Assembly: GCF_006716445.1 (NCBI RefSeq)
Contig: NZ_VFPA01000006.1
Coordinates: 124,001 to 188,000, forward strand
Direction of reading: 5' to 3'
Source: Pseudonocardia kunmingensis
Lineage (GTDB): Bacteria; Actinomycetota; Actinomycetes; Mycobacteriales; Pseudonocardiaceae
Length of the DNA: 64,000 nt
Below are positions 1 to 8,034 of this stretch, one piece after another. Each line of letters begins with the position of its first letter. Within the stretch, counting starts at the first letter, position 1. A program made the translations under genes and the position numbers. The notes under the pieces are model-generated. The model saw only the letters and a program-made list of their open reading frames with translations, made no database searches and was not told the origin of the DNA.

Positions 1-1053
1 CCGGCGCGTGGTCGAGGCCTCGAGGTCGGGAGGGAGGGCGAGCAGCGGGCGCGGCTCGAAGTTGTGGATGTACTTGTAGGAGTCGGTCCGGATGGCCCGG
101 ATCGGGTCATAGTCGGCGTGGTAGGTCTTCTCGAGGAACACCTCGCGACGTGTCGGCGCGGCGCCGTCGCGCAGGGTGGCCGCGAAACTCACGCCCTGCA
201 CGTCGTCCGGCACCGCGACCCCCAGCAGTTCGAGCAGGGTCGGTACCACGTCGACGTGGCTCACCAGTCCCGGCTCGCGTCGCGGACCGGCGGGGCCGAG
301 CCGCGGCGGCATCCGCACCATGAGCGCGACGTGCACCCCCGGGTCGTACAACGTGCTCTTCGCGCGGGGGAACGGCGCGCCGTGATCCGTGGTGAAGACG
401 ACGACCGTATCGTCGTCGAGCTCGTTGCGCCGGAGTGCGTCCAGGATGATCCCGAGCCCCCGGTCCGCGACGGTGATCGCACCGCCGAACGCGGCGATGT
501 CCTCGCGCGTGTGCTCGTTGTCGGGCAGGTACCCGGGGACGTCGACGGCGCCGGGCGGGTCGGGCGGATACCGCTCGGCCGGCCAGCCCCGGTGCACCTC
601 GAGCATGCCGCAGACCAGCAGGAACGGGCCGTCTTCGTCCCGTCGTGCATCGAGCCACCGGGCCGCGGCCTCGGCGACGTCGCCGGCATGGTTGCTCGCG
701 CCGAGGTGCTCCCCGAAGCCCAGGCGGCCGTGGTCGCGCGACTCGTGCTGGATGCCGACGAGCACTGTGCGGTACCCCGCGCCACCGAGGTGCATCGGCA
801 GCGGCCGCTCGCCCTCGCCGTACTCCCAGCCGCGGTGTGTCAGCCCCTGGAGGCCGTTGCTGTGCGGGTAGCGCCCGGTCCACAGCGCGCCGCGCGCCGG
901 GCTGCACAACGGGCTGGTGCTGAAGCACCGCTCGAACACGGTGGACTGCTCCGCGAGCGCGTCGGCGTGCGGCGAGTTCACGCCGTACCCGTAGGCCCGC
1001 AGGTGTGTCCCGAGGTCGTGCCAGTGCACGACGACGACGTTCGGTCGGCGCAT
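1..1053 (-). CDS. Sulfatase, partial (C-terminus outside window)
   Basis: Type I sulfatase that should hydrolyse a sulfate ester on a sugar. The ATG at 1053 opens a frame beginning MRRPNVVVVHWHDLG. The formylglycine signature CSPARGALWTGR starts at about residue 50, with the Cys that is oxidised to formylglycine. TTDHGAPF and a late GVHVALMVRMPP segment are also sulfatase-like. There is no signal peptide, so the enzyme is predicted to be cytoplasmic. It starts 2 bases after the stop of the upstream binding-protein gene, so it is the last visible gene of an importer operon and probably acts on the imported oligosaccharide. The frame is still open at base 1 (351 codons seen). The substrate cannot be read from the sequence. 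Confidence 0.88.
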   Translation of the reverse strand, partial: MRRPNVVVVHWHDLGTHLRAYGYGVNSPHADALAEQSTVFERCFSTSPLCSPARGALWTGRYPHSNGLQGLTHRGWEYGEGERPLPMHLGGAGYRTVLVGIQHESRDHGRLGFGEHLGASNHAGDVAEAAARWLDARRDEDGPFLLVCGMLEVHRGWPAERYPPDPPGAVDVPGYLPDNEHTREDIAAFGGAITVADRGLGIILDALRRNELDDDTVVVFTTDHGAPFPRAKSTLYDPGVHVALMVRMPPRLGPAGPRREPGLVSHVDVVPTLLELLGVAVPDDVQGVSFAATLRDGAAPTRREVFLEKTYHADYDPIRAIRTDSYKYIHNFEPRPLLALPPDLEASTTRR

Positions 1054-1055
1054 CC

Positions 1056-2681
1056 TCAGCCGCCGCTCTGCTCGTAGGCTCGGGAAAGCTCGTCGCGCAT
1101 CTGGTCGCCGCCGTCGCGCTTCCACCGCTTGACGGCTTCGGCCCACGCCGAGACCGGCTCCCGGCCCTGCAGGATGTCGGTCTGCGCACTGTCGAGCGCG
1201 CTGCCGATCTGGGACCCCTTGCGGGACTGGGTCTCGCTGAACAGGTTCACCGCCGGGTTGGGGATCGCCGTCGGGACCACGGCCGTCTGTGCGTCGAACT
1301 GCGCCCGCGCCACGTCGGGCTTCCCCGGCACGTAGTTCACCCACGGCCCCTCACCGACGTACTTGAGGCCGAGCTGCGTTTCCCGCTGGCCCTTGTCGGT
1401 GAGCACGGGGTCACCCTCGACGAGCGTGTGGTGCACGCCCTCGAGGCCGTAGTTCTTGAACTTGTGCTCCGCGCTCCCGAAGGGTGCTGCCAGGTAGTTG
1501 AGCACGTCGAGCAGCGCCGCCGCCCGATCGGTCGAGTCGATGCCGATACCGGTCAGGTTGTGCGTCGGCGGTCCGAGCCAGATGGGCGCGGCCCCACCGC
1601 CCTCGATCGCGGGGGGCACCACGATGCCCAGCCGCATGTCGCCCGCGGTCGGCATGTTGGCCAGCGTCGACCAGGCGGCGAACGTGCCCTCGAAGAAGCG
1701 CGTCGTGCCGCCGACGACCCAGGCCTGACGCTGCTGATTGTCCGACGACGTCGTGTCCGGGTGCACCAGCCCGTCGGCCACGAGCCGGCGGCCCTGCTCC
1801 AGCGCCTCCAGCTGCCGCTCGTCCTCGTTCGCGCTCACGAGCGTGCCGCCGGCGCCGAGCTCCCAGGTGTTGGCGATGCCGTGCGCCTGGCGGATCAGCT
1901 GCATGGGGACGTTCGACAACGCCCAGGTGTTCCCGCCCGTCAGCTCGCCGAAGATCGTCCGCAGGTCGTCCCAGTTGCCCACGCCGCCGTCGATGCCGCG
2001 CTCGTCGAGCACGTCGTCGCGTCGGTAGAGACACGGGCTGCTCTGGGGACCACGTGCGATCGGGACACCGTAGATGCGGCCGCCGTAGACGGCGGAGCGC
2101 CAGCTCTCGGTCGGGATGTTGGCGAGGAAGGGGTAGTTCCTGACGGCGTCGCCGCTGAGGAGGTCGGTGAGATCGGCTGCCCGCTCACGCAGCAACGACG
2201 GCAGCCCGGGGACTCCGGAGGGGAAGTACGTGAACAGATCCGGGAGCTGGTCACCCGCGACCGTGGTCTGGAACCGTTCGGTGAAGTCACCGCTGGGCAC
2301 CAGCGCGACCGACAAGGTGAAACCGAGGCGGGCGTTCAGCTCCTGCCAGAACGTGTTCTGGTCCATGGCCGGCGGGATCGGCGTGTTGGTCAGAGCGAAG
2401 ACAGCGACATCCGCTCCGTCTCCGGGTGGTCCGGTCGTCACTGCGGCGGGGTTCTCCGGGTACCGCAGCGCGGTGTCGCTGACGCCGTTCTCGCCCTTGA
2501 GATCGGGCACGAACCCCGTGTACGGGACGTAGTCGGGCAGCACGACGGCGTCGTTCGCCGCCTGCGATCCGATGGCGCCCCTGCCTTCGTTGCTGCAGCC
2601 GGTGAGGCCGAGCGCGGCCAGGGCGCCCACGCCGAGCGAGCCCTTCAGCAGACGCCGTCGGCCGATCAGGGGGTGGGACAT
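1056..2681 (-). CDS. Extracellular solute-binding lipoprotein of sugar ABC importer
   Basis: Binding protein (541 aa) that captures an oligosaccharide and delivers it to the permeases encoded just upstream. The N-terminus GRRRLLKGSLGVGALAALGL followed by TGC is a twin-arginine-like signal ending in a lipobox Cys. The length (over 500 aa) and the partner permeases resemble the LipO/LplA-type long binding proteins rather than the usual 400-aa sugar binders. The start at 2681 is supported by GAGGAGGA a few bases upstream, and upstream in-frame codons belong to the permease region. No ATPase gene is present; such importers usually share an MsiK-type ATPase encoded elsewhere (family knowledge). 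Confidence 0.9.
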   Translation of the reverse strand: MSHPLIGRRRLLKGSLGVGALAALGLTGCSNEGRGAIGSQAANDAVVLPDYVPYTGFVPDLKGENGVSDTALRYPENPAAVTTGPPGDGADVAVFALTNTPIPPAMDQNTFWQELNARLGFTLSVALVPSGDFTERFQTTVAGDQLPDLFTYFPSGVPGLPSLLRERAADLTDLLSGDAVRNYPFLANIPTESWRSAVYGGRIYGVPIARGPQSSPCLYRRDDVLDERGIDGGVGNWDDLRTIFGELTGGNTWALSNVPMQLIRQAHGIANTWELGAGGTLVSANEDERQLEALEQGRRLVADGLVHPDTTSSDNQQRQAWVVGGTTRFFEGTFAAWSTLANMPTAGDMRLGIVVPPAIEGGGAAPIWLGPPTHNLTGIGIDSTDRAAALLDVLNYLAAPFGSAEHKFKNYGLEGVHHTLVEGDPVLTDKGQRETQLGLKYVGEGPWVNYVPGKPDVARAQFDAQTAVVPTAIPNPAVNLFSETQSRKGSQIGSALDSAQTDILQGREPVSAWAEAVKRWKRDGGDQMRDELSRAYEQSGG

Positions 2682-2707
2682 GCGATTCCTCCTCGTTCGG
2701 ATGCTGG

Positions 2708-3658
2708 TCAGCCCTTGACGGCGCCGGTGAGCATGCCCTTGGCGAAATGCCGCTGCAGGAAGGGGTAGACGATGAGCACCGGCACGATCGAGATGACGAG
2801 GATCGCCATCTGCAGCGACGTCTGCGGCGGCAGCGCCGTATCCGTGCCGAGGGCCTGCGCACCGATCTGGTTGCCGTCCACCACGTAGGTGCGCAGCACC
2901 AGCTGCAGCGGCCATTTCGAGGAGTCGGAGATGTAGAGCATGGCGTTGAAGAACGCGTTCCAGTAGCCCACGCCGTAGAAGAGCCCGACGACGGCCAGCA
3001 CGGGCTTGGCCAGCGGCAGCCCCATGTGGCGAAAGGTCTGCCATTCCCCCGCACCGTCGATGCGAGCGCTGTCCATGACCTCCTGCGGCAGTCCCACGAA
3101 GAAGGCCCGCACCACGATGACGTTGAAGGCCGAGACCGCCGTGGGGATGATCAGTGCCCACAGGCTGTCGAGCAATCCGAGCTGTTGGACGACCAGGTAG
3201 CTGGGGATGATGCCGGGACTGAACAGCAAGGTCACCAGTACGAGCAGCAGCAGTTGCCGGTTGCCGATGCTGCCGCGTCGGCTGAGCGCCCACCCGAGCA
3301 TCGCCGTCAGGGTGAGGCTGATGAGCGTGCCCACTCCGGTCACGAAGACGCTGACGAGCAGAGCTCGGGTGACCACGCCACCGGTGAAGATCGAGCGGTA
3401 GGCGGAGAGGTCGATGGCCTCGGGGATCAGCACGAACCCACCGGCCCGGACGACCTGCTCGGGAGTGGCGAGCGAGGTCGAGATGATGCCGAGGAACGGC
3501 AGCACCACCAGGAGGCAGGCGGTACCGAGCACGATCGCCTTGATGACGGTCTCGATGGGGCCGGGACGTGGCACGCCGTCGATGAGGGGACTCCTGCGGC
3601 GCCTGCGGCGCGTCCGGTCGGATCCGGCATCGGCCGGCTCGGCCTGAACCGCGCTCAT
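2708..3658 (-). CDS. Carbohydrate ABC transporter permease (LplC/MalG-like)
   Basis: Inner-membrane permease of 316 aa. It has a short Arg-rich cytoplasmic N-terminus, about six hydrophobic segments starting with IVLGTACLLVVLPFLGII, and the EAA-loop motif near SARIDGAGEWQTFRHMGLPL that contacts the ATPase. ATG at 3658 overlaps the stop of the upstream permease by 4 bases (ATGA), so translation is coupled. It pairs with the upstream LplB-like subunit and the downstream binding lipoprotein. The phrase GVGYWNAFFNAMLYI is typical of the LplC branch (family knowledge). Confidence 0.92.
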   Translation of the reverse strand: MSAVQAEPADAGSDRTRRRRRRSPLIDGVPRPGPIETVIKAIVLGTACLLVVLPFLGIISTSLATPEQVVRAGGFVLIPEAIDLSAYRSIFTGGVVTRALLVSVFVTGVGTLISLTLTAMLGWALSRRGSIGNRQLLLLVLVTLLFSPGIIPSYLVVQQLGLLDSLWALIIPTAVSAFNVIVVRAFFVGLPQEVMDSARIDGAGEWQTFRHMGLPLAKPVLAVVGLFYGVGYWNAFFNAMLYISDSSKWPLQLVLRTYVVDGNQIGAQALGTDTALPPQTSLQMAILVISIVPVLIVYPFLQRHFAKGMLTGAVKG

Positions 3659-4638
3659 GCCCGGTACACCCCTTCCTCGCCGAAGATGTGGGCGACCTTG
3701 TTCGCCACCAGCACGAGCACGAGACCCACCAGACCCTTGACGAGCCCGACCGCGGCGGAGACGCCCCAGGCGCCGCCGACGATGCCGTTGTTGTAGACGT
3801 AGGTGTCGAGCACCTGCGCGACACCCGGTCCGACCGCTTGTTGCTGCAGGATGAGCTGCTCGAAGCCGACCGACAGCGAGTCGCCGAGCTTGAGGATGAA
3901 GAGCAGGATGATGATCGGCCGCATCCCGGGCAGAGTCACGTGCCAGATCTGCCGCATGCGGGTGGCGCCATCCATCGCCGATGCCTCGTAGAGCGAACGG
4001 TCGATCTGCGAGAGCACCGCGAGGAACAGGATCGTCGCCCATCCCGTGTCCTTCCAGATGACCTGGGAGGTGATGAGCGCGTAGAAGGCGTCAGGGTTCC
4101 CGATGATGTCGAAGGTCTCCCAGCCGTGCGCCCGGAGCCAGTTGTTGAGCAGTCCTGCGCCGCCGAGCATCTGTTGGAAGATCGCCACCACGATGACCCA
4201 GGAGAGGAAGTGCGGCAGGTACAGCACGGACTGCACCACCTGCTTCACCCGGTCCGAGACCAGGCTGTTCAGCAGCAGCGCCAGCACGATCGGCGCGGGG
4301 AACACGAAAGCCGCCTGCAGCGCGGTGATCAGGAGCGTGTTCCGCAGTGCCTGCAGGAACTCGGGGTCTCCGTTGAACAGGATCGAGAAGTTCTCGAAGC
4401 CCACCCACAACGAGCGCCCGATGCCGAGGTAGGGCTGGAAGTCCTGGAACGCGATGACATTGCCACCGAGGGCGACGTACTGGAAGACGACGATGACCGC
4501 GATCCCCGGCAGCGCCAGCAGCAGTACGGCGCGGTCCCGCACGAGCCGACGCCACACCGGTGTGGGACGGCGCTGCTGCGAGCTCCCACGGGTCGACCTC
4601 GGGTGCTGCCTCCCGGGGCGTCGGATGGTCGTCGTCAC
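3655..4638 (-). CDS. Carbohydrate ABC transporter permease (LplB/UgpA-like)
   Basis: First permease of the importer, 327 aa from GTG 4638. LLALPGIAVIVVFQYVALGG is the first membrane segment and IAFQDFQPYLGIGRSLWVGF is characteristic of the LplB branch. The EAA motif is ASAMDGATRMRQIWHVTLPG. I chose GTG 4638 over the in-frame TTG at 4665 because a 35-codon frame with a strong ribosome site ends exactly on this GTG (overlap GTGA), and neither codon has a good SD of its own. If TTG is used the protein gains 9 residues. The gene heads the operon of permease, permease, binding protein and sulfatase. Confidence 0.88.
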   Translation of the reverse strand: MTTTIRRPGRQHPRSTRGSSQQRRPTPVWRRLVRDRAVLLLALPGIAVIVVFQYVALGGNVIAFQDFQPYLGIGRSLWVGFENFSILFNGDPEFLQALRNTLLITALQAAFVFPAPIVLALLLNSLVSDRVKQVVQSVLYLPHFLSWVIVVAIFQQMLGGAGLLNNWLRAHGWETFDIIGNPDAFYALITSQVIWKDTGWATILFLAVLSQIDRSLYEASAMDGATRMRQIWHVTLPGMRPIIILLFILKLGDSLSVGFEQLILQQQAVGPGVAQVLDTYVYNNGIVGGAWGVSAAVGLVKGLVGLVLVLVANKVAHIFGEEGVYRA

Positions 4639-4742
4639 GAGGGGACGACCCGAGAACGGGGACAAGCCACGACCGCGTGGTCAGATCCGCTCAGCGTGAG
4701 CAACTGCCGACGGGAGGACGTCCCTGTCCTTGGTCCGGCCAC
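4635..4742 (-). CDS. Possible 35-codon leader peptide coupled to the permease start
   Basis: A short frame starts at GTG 4742, six bases after AAGGAG, and stops at 4635-4637 so that its TGA overlaps the permease GTG (GTGA). The encoded peptide begins VAGPRTGTSSRRQLLTLSGS and has no recognisable domain. Position, SD and stop/start overlap suggest a leader whose translation feeds the permease. Open frames this short occur often by chance in GC-rich DNA, so coding is unproven. Confidence 0.3.
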   Translation of the reverse strand: MAGPRTGTSSRRQLLTLSGSDHAVVACPRSRVVPS

Positions 4743-4774
4743 TCTCAGCTCCTTCTGCGACGGATGGCCCGCAG

Positions 4775-4804
4775 AGGGTCACAGTGGGCGAGCTTGTTTG
4801 TCAA
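4775..4804 (-). promoter_or_regulatory. Candidate promoter of the importer-sulfatase operon
   Basis: A perfect -35 hexamer TTGACA lies on the minus strand at 4804-4799. With an 18-bp spacer the -10 would be GACCCT (4780-4775), which has only the key A and T. The inferred start is near 4768, about 26 bases before the leader frame. An 8-bp palindrome GATTAATC at 4813-4820 lies just upstream and could be part of an operator. Confidence 0.4.
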
Positions 4805-4964
4805 GGGCGTACGATTAATCCACGGTCGCCGGTGGGCCGAGCCGCGGGGGTAGGCGCGGGATCCCGGGGATGTCCTCCTGACCTGGGGAGATGCTGCTCG
4901 TCCGAGGTTCGCATCGCCAGTTCGGAAGGGCCTCTTCAGGCCCGGAGCGCAATCGGTACCGCGG

Positions 4965-7130
4965 TCAGGTGCCGGTGCGGCCCGCCGTCGGCTCTCCGGC
5001 GGACCGGTGTGCGCGCAGCATGCCGGTGATCTCCTCGGCCGGCACGGCCTTGGCGAAGAGCCATCCCTGCCCGACGTCGCAGCCGAGCGCGCGCAGCCGT
5101 TCCAACTGGTCGGCCGTCTCGATGCCCTCGGCGGTGACGGTGAGGTCCAGCCCGTGCGCCAGCCCGATCACGGTGGAGACGATCAGCTCGTCGGTGGGGT
5201 TCGTCGCGTCGCCGCCGCGCAGCGTCCGGACGAACGAGCCGTCCAGCTTCAGCCCGCGAACGGGCAGCCGGGGCAGCGTGGACAGGTTGGAGTAGCCGGT
5301 GCCGAAGTCGTCGACCGCGATCCCGACGCCGAGGTCGTCGAGCGCGCGCAGGGCTTTCAGCGGCCCCGGTTCGTCGCGCATCACGGCCTGCTCGGTGAGC
5401 TCGAGCTGCAGCTGTCCCGGCTCCAGCCCGGTGTCGAGGAGGATCGCGGTGACGTCGGCGACGAGGTCGGGATCCTCCAGCTGGCGGGGGGAGAGGTTGA
5501 CCGACAGCAGCGGCGCCGCCGCACCGAACTCGTCGCGCCACGCCCTTGCCTGCGCGCAGGCGTGCGCCAGCACCCAGCGACCGAGCGTCACGATCGCCCC
5601 GGTCTCCTCGGCCAGCTCGATGAACCGGTCGGGTTGCAGCAGGCCGAACGTCGGGTGGTGCCAGCGCACCAGCGCCTCGACCCCGCGGAGCGCGCCGTCG
5701 GACAGCGTGACCAGCGGCTGGTAGTGCACCACGAACTCGCCCCGCTCGATCGCCGCGGGCAGCGTGGCGGAGAGGGTGAACCGGGCGATCTCGAGGTCGG
5801 TGCGACCCCGGTCGAACACGGCGTAGCGCCCCTTGCCGTCGTGCTTCGCGCGGTAGAGCGTGATGTCGGCAGCCGACATCAGCTCGGCGGGGGTCGTCTC
5901 CGCGACCGCCTGCTCCACGACCCCGATGCTGGCGGTGACGCTCAGGTCGCGCCCGCCCAACCGGAACGGCGCCGTCATCGCGGTGATGATCTCCTCGGCG
6001 AGGGTGACCACCTCCGCCGACCCGCCGGAGCCGTCGGTCAAGACGACGAACTCGTCGCCCCCCATCCGGGCGAGCAGCCGGTCGGGGCCGCAGCAGTCCG
6101 CCAGCCTGCCCGCGACCGCCACCAGCAGCTGGTCGCCGACGTCGTGGCCCAGGCTGTCGTTGACGCGCTTGAACCCGTCCAGGTCGAGCGAGCACAGCCC
6201 GACGCGCCGCGACCCCGCGGGGTCGGAGAACGCCTCGGCGAGGCGCCGGGAGAACAGGGTGCGGTTGGGTAGTTCGGTGAGCGGGTCGTGGTAGGCCAGG
6301 TGCGCGAGCGTGGCCTGCAGCTGCTGCCGATCTGTGACGTCCTCGAGCATCGCCACCTGGTAGGCGGGAGCGCCGTCGGCGTCGCGCACCAGCGACACGG
6401 TCAGGTTGGTCCAGATGATCTCGCCGTCGGCCCGGGAGAAGCGCTTCTCGATCCGGAAGTGGTCCCGCAGGCCCCGCACGAGCTGCTCGTACAGCGGCCA
6501 CACGCTCGGCGCGTCGTCCGGGTGCACCATCGCGCTGACGTTGCGCCGCGTGAACTCCTCCGCCGTGTAGCCGAACATCCGCACGAGGGCGGGGTTGACC
6601 TCCTGGATGTTGCCGTCCAGGTCGCCGATCCCGATGCCGATCGCGGCCTCGGTGAACATCGCCCGCAGCCGCGACTCGCTGGTGGCCAGCCTCGCCTCGG
6701 ACTCCCGGCGCGCCGCGAGCAACGCGCGGCGGATCGCCTCCTGCTCGTCGACGGTCCGCTCGCACAACGCCTCGGCGTAGCCGGCCGCCAGCGCCCCGAG
6801 CGTGGAGCCCAGCCGGCGGGAGAGGTCCGGCGGGGGCGGGTCACCGACCAGCGCAGGCAGCTCCTCGCCGAGCACGGCCAGCGAGCGGCTCAACGTCTCG
6901 GTGCCGGTGAAGTGCGCGGCGACCAGCTCGACGCCGATCCGGTGCGCCCGTGCCGGGTCGTGGCTCGCGGCGTCCAGGACGTCGACCAGCCGGTCGGTGA
7001 GCCCGGCCAGGTAGTCCGTGAGCTCGTCGGGTCGCAGCGACACGTAGCTGGTGCCGGCGACGGCTGCGGACCAGCGCCGGGCGAAGCGGCGGCGCACGCA
7101 GTCGGTGTCGTCCTCCGGACCGATGACCAC
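4965..7130 (-). CDS. PAS-GGDEF-EAL cyclic-di-GMP cyclase/phosphodiesterase
   Basis: Protein of 721 aa predicted both to make c-di-GMP from two GTP and to degrade it. In order it has an N-terminal all-helical region (about 1-150), a PAS domain (about 155-275: MFTEAAIGIGIGDLDGN and a following PAC segment), a GGDEF domain with intact RMGGDEFVVL, and an EAL domain with EALVRW, DDFGTGYSNL, KLDGSF and AEGIE all retained, so both active sites look usable. The RxxD inhibitory site normally five residues before GGDEF is absent (GPDR occurs there). No membrane segment is seen. GTG 7130 follows the upstream methyltransferase stop by 9 bases, so the two are probably cotranscribed. Streptomyces RmdA/RmdB are PAS-GGDEF-EAL proteins (known); orthology is not claimed. 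Confidence 0.93.
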   Translation of the reverse strand: MVIGPEDDTDCVRRRFARRWSAAVAGTSYVSLRPDELTDYLAGLTDRLVDVLDAASHDPARAHRIGVELVAAHFTGTETLSRSLAVLGEELPALVGDPPPPDLSRRLGSTLGALAAGYAEALCERTVDEQEAIRRALLAARRESEARLATSESRLRAMFTEAAIGIGIGDLDGNIQEVNPALVRMFGYTAEEFTRRNVSAMVHPDDAPSVWPLYEQLVRGLRDHFRIEKRFSRADGEIIWTNLTVSLVRDADGAPAYQVAMLEDVTDRQQLQATLAHLAYHDPLTELPNRTLFSRRLAEAFSDPAGSRRVGLCSLDLDGFKRVNDSLGHDVGDQLLVAVAGRLADCCGPDRLLARMGGDEFVVLTDGSGGSAEVVTLAEEIITAMTAPFRLGGRDLSVTASIGVVEQAVAETTPAELMSAADITLYRAKHDGKGRYAVFDRGRTDLEIARFTLSATLPAAIERGEFVVHYQPLVTLSDGALRGVEALVRWHHPTFGLLQPDRFIELAEETGAIVTLGRWVLAHACAQARAWRDEFGAAAPLLSVNLSPRQLEDPDLVADVTAILLDTGLEPGQLQLELTEQAVMRDEPGPLKALRALDDLGVGIAVDDFGTGYSNLSTLPRLPVRGLKLDGSFVRTLRGGDATNPTDELIVSTVIGLAHGLDLTVTAEGIETADQLERLRALGCDVGQGWLFAKAVPAEEITGMLRAHRSAGEPTAGRTGT

Positions 7131-7139
7131 CTGCGGTCC

Positions 7140-7949
7140 CTACTCCCGACGCCCCACCGCGGCGAAACCGGTGAACCGTTCGGGGCGGTCGTCCGGATCG
7201 GTACCCGGGTCCGGGCGCCACTGCGGCAGGAAGACGACCCCCGGGTCCACCAGCTCGAAGCCCGCGAACAGGGCGGCGACCTCGGTGCGCGAGCGCATCG
7301 TCATCGGCGTGCCGGTGCGCTGGTAGAGGGCGGTGTGCGGGCCGGCCTGATCCGGCTGGCCCTCGTGGGTGGCGTGGGAGACGACGAGGTGGCTGCCCGG
7401 CGCCAACCGGTCGCGGTAGCGCCGGACGATCGCCTCCGGCTCCGCCTCGCGGGGCACGAAGTGCAGCAGCGCGACCATCAGCAGACCCACCGGCTCGGAC
7501 AGGTCGAGCAGCCGCGCGGTGCGCGGGTCGCCGAGCACCGCGTCGACGTCGCGCAGGTCGGCCTGGATCACCTCGGTGCGGTCGTTGCCGGCGAGGATCG
7601 CCCTGCTGTGCGCGACGGCGACCGGGTCGATGTCGACGTAGACGACGCGGGCCTCCGGCGCCCCCGCCTGCGCCACCTCGTGCACGTTGCCCACGGTCGG
7701 GATGCCGGAGCCGATGTCGAGGAACTGCCGGATCCCCCGGTCGAGGAGGAAGGTCACGGCGCGGCGCAGGAAGGCGCGGTTGGCCTGCATGATCTGCGGG
7801 AGCTCCGGCCACATCTCGATGGCGCGCTTGGCCATCTCCCGATCCGCCTGGAAGTTGTGCGACCCGCCCAGGTAGAAGTCGTACACGCGCGCGGCGCTGG
7901 GCCGTTCGGCGTCCAGATCGCCGGGTGCCCGATCTGCGGACTCCGTCAT
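7140..7949 (-). CDS. SAM-dependent methyltransferase (Methyltransf_19/DUF574 family)
   Basis: Methyltransferase-fold protein of 269 aa. The N-terminal block SAARVYDFYLGGSHNFQADR is the hallmark of the DUF574 family abundant in actinomycetes. FLDIGSGIPT is the SAM-binding loop and VVYVDIDPVAV ends strand 2 with the acidic ribose-binding residue. Natural substrates of the family are mostly unknown. It lies directly upstream of the c-di-GMP enzyme with a 9-base gap. Such genes often sit beside regulators or anti-sigma genes; here the functional link is inference. The start at 7949 gives the conserved N-terminal motif at residue 18. Confidence 0.88.
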   Translation of the reverse strand: MTESADRAPGDLDAERPSAARVYDFYLGGSHNFQADREMAKRAIEMWPELPQIMQANRAFLRRAVTFLLDRGIRQFLDIGSGIPTVGNVHEVAQAGAPEARVVYVDIDPVAVAHSRAILAGNDRTEVIQADLRDVDAVLGDPRTARLLDLSEPVGLLMVALLHFVPREAEPEAIVRRYRDRLAPGSHLVVSHATHEGQPDQAGPHTALYQRTGTPMTMRSRTEVAALFAGFELVDPGVVFLPQWRPDPGTDPDDRPERFTGFAAVGRRE

Positions 7950-8034
7950 CGGCTCCTCCCGCGGGTGGCCGGTTCCACGTGGGAACTTACACGGTCGCCC
8001 GCCGATGATCTCCCCGACGAGCAGGCGACGGCCC

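Noticed and set aside
2682..3824. Single fused protein of permease and binding protein on the minus strand
   Set aside because: The continuous frame upstream of 2681 is out of frame with the real permease, and a lipoprotein signal with SD starts at 2681.
4813..4820. GATTAATC as a stand-alone operator
   Set aside because: An 8-bp palindrome is too short to support without conservation data.
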